DNA of 12,949 bases from Verrucomicrobia bacterium UBA1629. GTDB lineage: Bacteria; Verrucomicrobiota; Kiritimatiellia; RFP12; UBA1067. Position numbers and translations under genes: made by a program. Numbering within the stretch: position 1 is the first letter of the stretch; each line of letters opens with the position of its first letter. The DNA is taken from the NCBI GenBank assembly GCA_002321305.1, contig DCMF01000078.1:8626-21574 (forward strand), in the 5' to 3' direction. Of the stretch, positions 8,270-12,949 are shown piece by piece. Below the pieces are notes generated by a model, which had not been told where the DNA came from, did not search any database, and saw nothing but the letters and a program-made list of their open reading frames with translations.

Positions 8270-10131
8270 GCGCCGTCGTGAAAAGACTCGTCGCCGTCGC
8301 GCTGTCGACTCTCTGCGGTGCGGCCGTTGCGGCGGAATCGGCGGAACTGCCGTACGGCGTGGACGGGATCTATCCGCACCTGGCGATGTTCAACGACGAG
8401 GGCGAGTGCGGCACGGGCGCGGTCGTGCCGTGGGCGGGATCCCTTTGGGCCGTCACCTACGGGCCGCACTGCCCGCTCGGCTCGTCCGACAGGCTCTACG
8501 AGATCAGGCCCGACCTGACGCGGGTCGTCCGTCCCGAGTCCGTCGGCGGCACGCCCGCGAACCGGCTGATCCACCGCGAGACGAACCAGCTGCTCATCGG
8601 GCCCTACGTCATCGACGCCGGGGGGAACGTGCGCACCGTGCCGCCCGCGAAGATGCCGGGCCGCCTCACGGGCGCGGCGCGCCACCTGACAGACCCGTCG
8701 AACAAGGTCTACGTCGCGACGATGGAGTCGGGGCTTTACGAGCTGGACATGCGCACGCTCGCCGTGAACACGCTCATCCGCGAGCGCGAGGCGTCCTACT
8801 GCCGCTACTCCGGCACGCTGCCCGCCCTGCCGGCGGGCTGGCGTGAGGCGCCGCTGACGCGCGTCCCCGGCTACCACTCGAAGGGCCTCGCGTCGGGATT
8901 CGGGCGCGTCTTCCTCACGAACAACGGCGAGGACAGCGAGGAGGCGCGCCGGAACCCGTTCATCGCGTCCGGCGTCCTCGCGGACTGGTCGGCGCCGGGG
9001 CAGGACTGGCGCACGATCCGCCGCTGCCAGTTCACGGAGGTGACGACGCGGGACGGCATCTGCGGCAACGGGCGTCCCGAATCGAGCCCGGTCTGGTCGC
9101 TCGGCTGGGACGCGAAGAGCGTCATCCTCGCCGTCACGACGAACGGCGCCGCCTGGACGTACTGCCGCCTCCCGAAGGCTTCGCACTGCTATGACGGCGC
9201 GCACGGCTGGAACACCGAGTGGCCGCGCATCCGCGACGTCGGCTTCGGCGACGGGACGCTGCTCGCGACGATGCACGGCACGTTCTGGAAGTTCCCTGCG
9301 GACTTCTCGCCCGCGAAGCCGGACGGCATCCGACCGCTCTCGACGTACCTCAAGGTCGTCGGCGACTTCTGCCGCTGGGGCGACCGCATCGTCTTCGGCT
9401 GCGACGACCAGGCGAAGAACGAGTTCCTCGGCACTCGGACGCTCAAGAGGGGCGCGCCAAAGCGCGACCGCTCGCAGTCCAACCTCTGGTTCGTGAGGCC
9501 GGAGGACCTCGCGTCGTTCGGCCCGCCGTCCGGCGAGGGCTGGGTGTGGCTGAAGGAGGACGTGAGGGCCGGCGACGTCTCCGACCCGTATCTCCATGCC
9601 GGGTACGAGACGATGGACTTCGCGTTCACGGACGCGGACGGCCGGGCCGTGCCGCATGAGCTGCTGCGCGAGGGCGACTGGGTGCGCGTGAGGGCGCTCG
9701 CGGACGCGAAGGGCGCGGACGCGCACTTCGTCTACGGCCCGGCGCGTCCGGCGGCGTCCGTGAAGCCCGTCGGCAAGATCGACATCTACGACGACTATTC
9801 GCAGAAGACCTACTCGTTCCCGAACGTGAACGGCGACACGACGGTGATCTGCCGCGAGGTCGCGACGGAGCGCGACCTCCTGTACGTCGGCGGCGTGTTC
9901 TACGAGCTGCCGGCGGACAACGCGGGCGGCTTTGCTGAACTCAGGCCGGTCGCGCTTGCGGACGAGCCGGTGCGTTCCATCGAGGCGCGGCTCGGGCTCG
10001 TGTTCGTGAACGGCCGGCCGATGGCGCTCGACTCGCTCTGGAAGAACGGCACGGCGGCGAAGGCCTACTGGCTCTGGCGAGACTGGACGGCCAAAGCGTC
10101 GCATCTGCAGGACAAGGGAGGTGAGAGGTGA
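8266..10131 (+). CDS. Secreted protein of unknown function, probable beta-propeller
   Basis: A 621-residue protein starting at an ATG that shares ATGA with the GH16 stop. Residues 1 to about 23 are a Sec signal peptide (VKRLVAVALSTLCGAAVAA). The mature part opens with a striking block: YGVDGIYPHLAMFNDEGECG followed closely by GAVVPWAGSLWAVTYGPH. It continues with repeated short strand-turn patterns such as SDRLYEIRPD, NKVYVATMESGLYELD, TLLATMHGTFWKFP, RIVFGCDD and DLLYVGGVFYELP, which is how blades of a beta-propeller read. I count about ten cysteines in the mature protein, unusual for an ordinary propeller and consistent with disulfides in an exported protein. I recognise the opening block as resembling hypothetical proteins of polysaccharide degraders but know no assigned function. 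Position between GH16 and a barrel suggests glycan binding, or an uncharacterised hydrolase or lyase; this is inference. Its stop overlaps the next start by one base. Confidence 0.8.
   Translation: MSAVVKRLVAVALSTLCGAAVAAESAELPYGVDGIYPHLAMFNDEGECGTGAVVPWAGSLWAVTYGPHCPLGSSDRLYEIRPDLTRVVRPESVGGTPANRLIHRETNQLLIGPYVIDAGGNVRTVPPAKMPGRLTGAARHLTDPSNKVYVATMESGLYELDMRTLAVNTLIREREASYCRYSGTLPALPAGWREAPLTRVPGYHSKGLASGFGRVFLTNNGEDSEEARRNPFIASGVLADWSAPGQDWRTIRRCQFTEVTTRDGICGNGRPESSPVWSLGWDAKSVILAVTTNGAAWTYCRLPKASHCYDGAHGWNTEWPRIRDVGFGDGTLLATMHGTFWKFPADFSPAKPDGIRPLSTYLKVVGDFCRWGDRIVFGCDDQAKNEFLGTRTLKRGAPKRDRSQSNLWFVRPEDLASFGPPSGEGWVWLKEDVRAGDVSDPYLHAGYETMDFAFTDADGRAVPHELLREGDWVRVRALADAKGADAHFVYGPARPAASVKPVGKIDIYDDYSQKTYSFPNVNGDTTVICREVATERDLLYVGGVFYELPADNAGGFAELRPVALADEPVRSIEARLGLVFVNGRPMALDSLWKNGTAAKAYWLWRDWTAKASHLQDKGGER
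10116..10121 (+). promoter_or_regulatory. Ribosome binding site for the barrel gene
   Basis: GGGAGG, within the last codons of the propeller gene, ends 9 bases before the ATG at 10131. A GTG at 10128 is also possible and would add one residue. The ATG forms a TGATG stop-start overlap. Confidence 0.55.
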
Positions 10132-10970
10132 TGAAGATGAAGGGTGCAATTGGCGTTGTCGGGCTGTTCGCCGCGTCAGCCGCATGTGCGGCGGACGGCG
10201 CGGACAAGACGTTTCTCTCGCGCATCCACGCGAAGGCGGAGGCGGATGTCGAGACGGCGTACTGGGCGCGCGGCGCGATCGTGGACACGAACCCGTTCTC
10301 GGCGCAGTCCGTCGACCTCTCGGCCGACCTTTCGCCGTTCGGCTACGTCGGCGGCTATGCCTGGAGCGTGTCGTCGATGTCGCGTTCCGGGCAGTCGGCG
10401 ACGCGGCGCAACGCCTACAACGAGGTCGACTACGGCGTGTACTGCGGCTATGCGCTGGAATTCGCCGAGGGCTGGGCGCTCGACTCGACGGTCGCGAAGA
10501 AATGGGTCACGCTGCCGGGCTACCGTCCCCACGCCCACACGATCTCGGAGTGGAACGTCTCGCAGGCGCTGCGCAATCCGTTCGTCACGCCGTACTGGCT
10601 GCTGCGCCGCGCGGTGGCCGGACAGGAGTGGTGCTACTGGGACGTCGGCCTCGAACGCGGCTGGACGCTGACGGAGCGCCTGACCCTGACGGCGCGCGTC
10701 TTCGGCGAACTCGGCGACGCGCGGCACTTCCGCGCGCAGTACGGCGCGAATCCGAACGCGGCGGACGGCGCGTATGCGCACGGGCTGATGGCGTTGAACC
10801 TGCTGCTGCGGCTCGACTATGCGGTGACGGACAACTTGTCCGTCTTCGCGTTCGTGCACCAGTTCGATGTGGTGCAGTCCGACGCGCGCGATGCGCTCGA
10901 CGCCTCGTCCGCGCCCGAGGCTGTCAAGGATCTGACGATCGGCGGCGTGGGCTTCACGCTCAAGTTCTGA
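10131..10970 (+). CDS. Small outer-membrane beta-barrel-like protein
   Basis: A 279-residue protein with a Sec signal of about 20 residues (MKMKGAIGVVGLFAASAACA). The mature part is rich in alternating polar/aromatic strands: ADVETAYWARGAI, GYVGGYAWSVSSMS, YGVYCGYALEFAEGWALDSTVAKKW, EWCYWDVGLERGWTLTERLTLTARVF, LNLLLRLDYAVTDNLSVFAFVHQF. It ends in a strand closing on Phe (GGVGFTLKF), the usual C-terminal signature of an outer-membrane barrel recognised by the BAM machinery. Size suits a barrel of about 10-12 strands. I cannot assign a named family. Its start overlaps the propeller stop, so the two are probably made together. The barrel could serve as a channel for oligosaccharides or as an outer-membrane partner of the propeller. 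Both roles are inferred. Confidence 0.72.
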   Translation: MKMKGAIGVVGLFAASAACAADGADKTFLSRIHAKAEADVETAYWARGAIVDTNPFSAQSVDLSADLSPFGYVGGYAWSVSSMSRSGQSATRRNAYNEVDYGVYCGYALEFAEGWALDSTVAKKWVTLPGYRPHAHTISEWNVSQALRNPFVTPYWLLRRAVAGQEWCYWDVGLERGWTLTERLTLTARVFGELGDARHFRAQYGANPNAADGAYAHGLMALNLLLRLDYAVTDNLSVFAFVHQFDVVQSDARDALDASSAPEAVKDLTIGGVGFTLKF

Positions 10971-10980
10971 CGGCTCAAAT

Positions 10981-11004
10981 CTCTGTGTCGCCGTGCCTCC
11001 GTGT
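10981..11004. repeat. Three imperfect 8-base tandem units, intergenic
   Basis: Three successive 8-mers, CTCTGTGT, CGCCGTGC and CTCCGTGT, follow the consensus CTCCGTGT, with five of eight positions invariant. They fill much of the gap between the barrel and the FAD oxidoreductase. A 5-bp hairpin (GCCTC at 10995-10999, GAGGC at 11005-11009) overlaps the third unit but has no T tract. On the minus strand the sequence resembles the 'CACACGGAGGCACGG' intergenic repeats that I recall from several environmental bacterial genomes. That link is from memory and was not searched. Confidence 0.5.
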
Positions 11005-11021
11005 GAGGCTGAACCCCGAAC

Positions 11022-11027
11022 AAGGAA
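11022..11027 (+). promoter_or_regulatory. Ribosome binding site for the FAD oxidoreductase
   Basis: AAGGAA ends 8 bases before the ATG at 11036 and supports that start. Confidence 0.5.
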
Positions 11028-11035
11028 ATGTATTG

Positions 11036-12949
11036 ATGAACATTCTGCTGCTGGCCGCGACGGTCTTTCTCGAATGCGAGAGTTTCTCCAACCCCGGCGG
11101 TTGGACGGTCGATCCGTCCTCGATGTCGGAGATGGGTTCCGCCTATCTGATGGCGCACGGCTGCGGCGTACCCGTGGCGGATGCGGAGACGGCGGTCGCC
11201 CTGCCGGAGAAGGGCGTCTATTCGGTCTGGGCGCGGACGCGCAACTGGAACGCGGAATGGTCGGCCGTTCCGGCCGGGCGTTTTGGAATCGTCCTGGACG
11301 GGGACCGCCTTGGCGGCGAACTCGGCACGGGCGGGCGCGACTGGCGCTGGCAGTCCGCCGGGACGCGCGAACTGGACGCAGGGTCGCACACGCTCGCGCT
11401 CCACGACCTCACGGGCTTCAACGGACGGTGCGACGCCGTCGTCCTGACGACGGAGAATCTGGATGAGGCGGGCCTTGAGCAGGTCCGCCGCGCGCGGCAG
11501 GACGGCCCGGTCGCCGAAGGCGGCACGTTCGACTTCATTGTGGTCGGCGGCGGCATCAGCGGCATCTGCGCGGCGCAGGCCGCCGCGCGCGCGACGGCGA
11601 AGACGCTGCTCGTGCAGGACCGCGACGTGGTTGGCGGCTGCAACTCGTCCGAGATCCGCGTCGGTCTCGGCGGGGATGTCCATGTCGGGCCGAATCCCGC
11701 GCTCGGCAACGTGGTGGACGAGATCGCGCCGATTCGCGGCGGAGGCGGCGTGGACCGCGCCGAGGACTACGAGGACGCGCGGAAGATGAATTCGTTCCAG
11801 ACGGGCCTCAACGCGCGCTTCCTCACGCTCCGCACGGGGGAGCGCGCCGTGTCCGTCGAGACGAACGCGGTCGGCGCGATTACGGCGGTCGTCTCGCGCC
11901 ATGTGCGCACGGGCGTGCGGACGCGGTACCGGTCGGATCTCTTCTGCGACGCGACGGGCGACGCGGTTCTCGCGCGCATGGCCGGGTGCGCCACGATGTA
12001 CGGACGCGAGGCGCGCGCGACGTTCGGCGAGATTTCCGCGCCGGTCGCGGCGGATCGCCAGGTCATGGGGCATTCCCTGCAGTGGACGACCGTCGCCGGG
12101 GCGCAGCCTTGTCCCTTCCCCGACATTTCCGCGTGGGCGCTGCCGATCGACGAGGCAAGCGCGACCTATTCGACCGTCGGCGGCTGGGCGCAGGAGGCGG
12201 GGCAGTACCGCGACATGGGCACGGAGACCGAGGCGATCCGCGACTACGGGCTTCTGGCGATCTTCTCGAACTGGCACTATCTCAAGAACGTCTCGCCGCG
12301 CAAGGGCGAATTCGCGCGGCGGCGGTTCAGTTGGATCTCCCCGATCGGCGGCAAGCGCGAGGGGTATCGCGTCGTCGGCGACTATGTCTTCACGCAGAAC
12401 GACCTTGAAAGCCCGAAGCCTGTTCCCGATCCGACGGCGTGCGCCACGTGGGACATCGACCAGCATTTCCCCGATCCGGCGAACGCGGCGGCGTTCAGGG
12501 AGCCGTTCCGCTCGTGCGCCTACCATCGCGGATTCGGCACGAAGCCCGTCCCCGTGCCGTACCGCTGCCTGTACGCGCGGGACTGCCCGAACCTCTTCCT
12601 CGCCGGGCGGCACATTTCGGTCAGCCACGTCGCGCTCGCGTCCGTCCGCGTGCAGCGGACGCTCGGCATGCTGGGCGAGGCGGTCGGCATCGCGGCCGCG
12701 CTCGCGTGGGAACACGGTTGCACGCCGCGGGAACTCTACACGGACTACCTCGACGAGCTGATGGGGCGGATGAGGGCCGGGGTGCCGAAGAACCCGGTCT
12801 ACCACGCCTATCCGCAGGGGTGGCACGAGAAGTACCACTTCTGGGGCCGTCCGCAGGTGAACGTCCATCCCGAGACCGAGACGAACCTGTTCGCGGGCGC
12901 GCAGTCGGCGATCGCCGCGCTCGGCATGGTCCACCGCAACGAGCATCCG
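11036..12949 (+). CDS. FAD-dependent oxidoreductase with N-terminal beta-sandwich (3' partial)
   Basis: Translating by hand from the ATG at 11036 gives 638 codons without a stop, reaching the right edge in frame, so the C-terminus is missing. A very short hydrophobic start (MNILLLAATVF) leads straight into CESFSNPGGW. Residues of about 14-145 form a lectin/CBM-like beta-sandwich (SVWARTRNW, FGIVLDGDRLGGELG, HTLALHDLTGFNGRCDAVVLT). The flavin-binding Rossmann motif FIVVGGGISG follows (glycines 171, 173, 176), then GGCNSSEIRVG (200-210), LFCDATGDAVLARMAG (Asp305) and the C-terminal flavin-contact region LFLAGRHISVSHVALASVR (near 520-538). This order matches the FAD_oxidored (PF12831) proteins that are common in Planctomycetota, Verrucomicrobiota and Lentisphaerota and are often mislabelled xanthan lyase. 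Substrates of that group are largely unknown, and a sugar is plausible from context. It lies 65 bases after the barrel gene. Confidence 0.88.
   Translation, partial: MNILLLAATVFLECESFSNPGGWTVDPSSMSEMGSAYLMAHGCGVPVADAETAVALPEKGVYSVWARTRNWNAEWSAVPAGRFGIVLDGDRLGGELGTGGRDWRWQSAGTRELDAGSHTLALHDLTGFNGRCDAVVLTTENLDEAGLEQVRRARQDGPVAEGGTFDFIVVGGGISGICAAQAAARATAKTLLVQDRDVVGGCNSSEIRVGLGGDVHVGPNPALGNVVDEIAPIRGGGGVDRAEDYEDARKMNSFQTGLNARFLTLRTGERAVSVETNAVGAITAVVSRHVRTGVRTRYRSDLFCDATGDAVLARMAGCATMYGREARATFGEISAPVAADRQVMGHSLQWTTVAGAQPCPFPDISAWALPIDEASATYSTVGGWAQEAGQYRDMGTETEAIRDYGLLAIFSNWHYLKNVSPRKGEFARRRFSWISPIGGKREGYRVVGDYVFTQNDLESPKPVPDPTACATWDIDQHFPDPANAAAFREPFRSCAYHRGFGTKPVPVPYRCLYARDCPNLFLAGRHISVSHVALASVRVQRTLGMLGEAVGIAAALAWEHGCTPRELYTDYLDELMGRMRAGVPKNPVYHAYPQGWHEKYHFWGRPQVNVHPETETNLFAGAQSAIAALGMVHRNEHP

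Noticed and set aside
8230..10185. A 651-codon minus-strand open frame opposite the propeller gene
   Set aside because: Arg/Val-rich low-complexity translation with no motif. The sense strand has a signal peptide and ribosome binding sites.
10995..11009. GCCTC/GAGGC hairpin as a Rho-independent terminator
   Set aside because: The stem is only 5 bp and no T tract follows. It is better explained as part of the intergenic repeat.
11028..11036. Two-codon frame (ATG TAT TGA) overlapping the FAD oxidoreductase start, as a possible coupling leader
   Set aside because: The only Shine-Dalgarno-like sequence (AAGGAA) abuts that ATG with no spacing, so initiation there is unlikely. Probably chance.
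10817..12946. A 709-codon minus-strand open frame opposite the FAD oxidoreductase
   Set aside because: It is antisense to a clear FAD enzyme, is very rich in Arg and Ala, and shows no recognisable domain. High GC removes stop codons on the opposite strand.

Overview
The window is a 12.9 kb, high-GC contig end carrying seven genes, all on the + strand, packed with gaps of 65 bases or less or with overlapping start and stop codons. There are no RNA genes, transposases, CRISPR arrays or regulators. The first gene runs off the left edge, behind a run of 18 G that is probably an assembly or sequencing artefact, and the last runs off the right edge. The mix is typical of uncultured Verrucomicrobiota/Kiritimatiellota-type (or Planctomycetota/Lentisphaerota-like) polysaccharide degraders from gut or anoxic habitats: an autotransporter-repeat/discoidin surface protein, a Tat-exported Gfo/Idh/MocA oxidoreductase, large secreted multidomain hydrolases and a PF12831-type FAD oxidoreductase. 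This placement is inference from gene content; there is no phylogenetic marker gene here.

Layout: (1) 1-1605, the C-terminal part of a beta-rich surface protein with an autotransporter-type repeat and an F5/8 type C (discoidin) domain. (2) 1632-3164, a Tat-exported Gfo/Idh/MocA-family NAD(P)-dependent oxidoreductase. (3) 3180-7217, a 1345-residue secreted enzyme with three catalytic modules, a CE7-type acetyl esterase, a GH26 mannanase-type hydrolase and an SGNH/GDSL esterase, all with visible catalytic residues. (4) 7274-8269, a secreted GH16 endoglucanase-type enzyme. (5) 8266-10131, a secreted, probably beta-propeller protein of unknown function. (6) 10131-10970, a small outer-membrane beta-barrel-like protein. 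(7) 11036 to the edge, an FAD-dependent oxidoreductase with an N-terminal beta-sandwich, open at the 3' end. Genes 4-5-6 are coupled by start/stop overlaps.

Read together, this looks like a glycan-utilisation locus without SusC/SusD. The exported esterases would strip acetyl groups from a decorated beta-mannan or mixed hemicellulose. GH26 and GH16 would cut the backbones, and the propeller and barrel pair may bind, cleave or admit the products. The two redox enzymes may modify or oxidatively cleave sugars. Substrate and cooperation are inferred. The strongest candidates for something new are the tri-catalytic CE7-GH26-SGNH architecture, the coupled propeller/barrel pair, and the flanking of hydrolases by two nicotinamide/flavin enzymes. 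A short 8-base-period intergenic repeat precedes the last gene.
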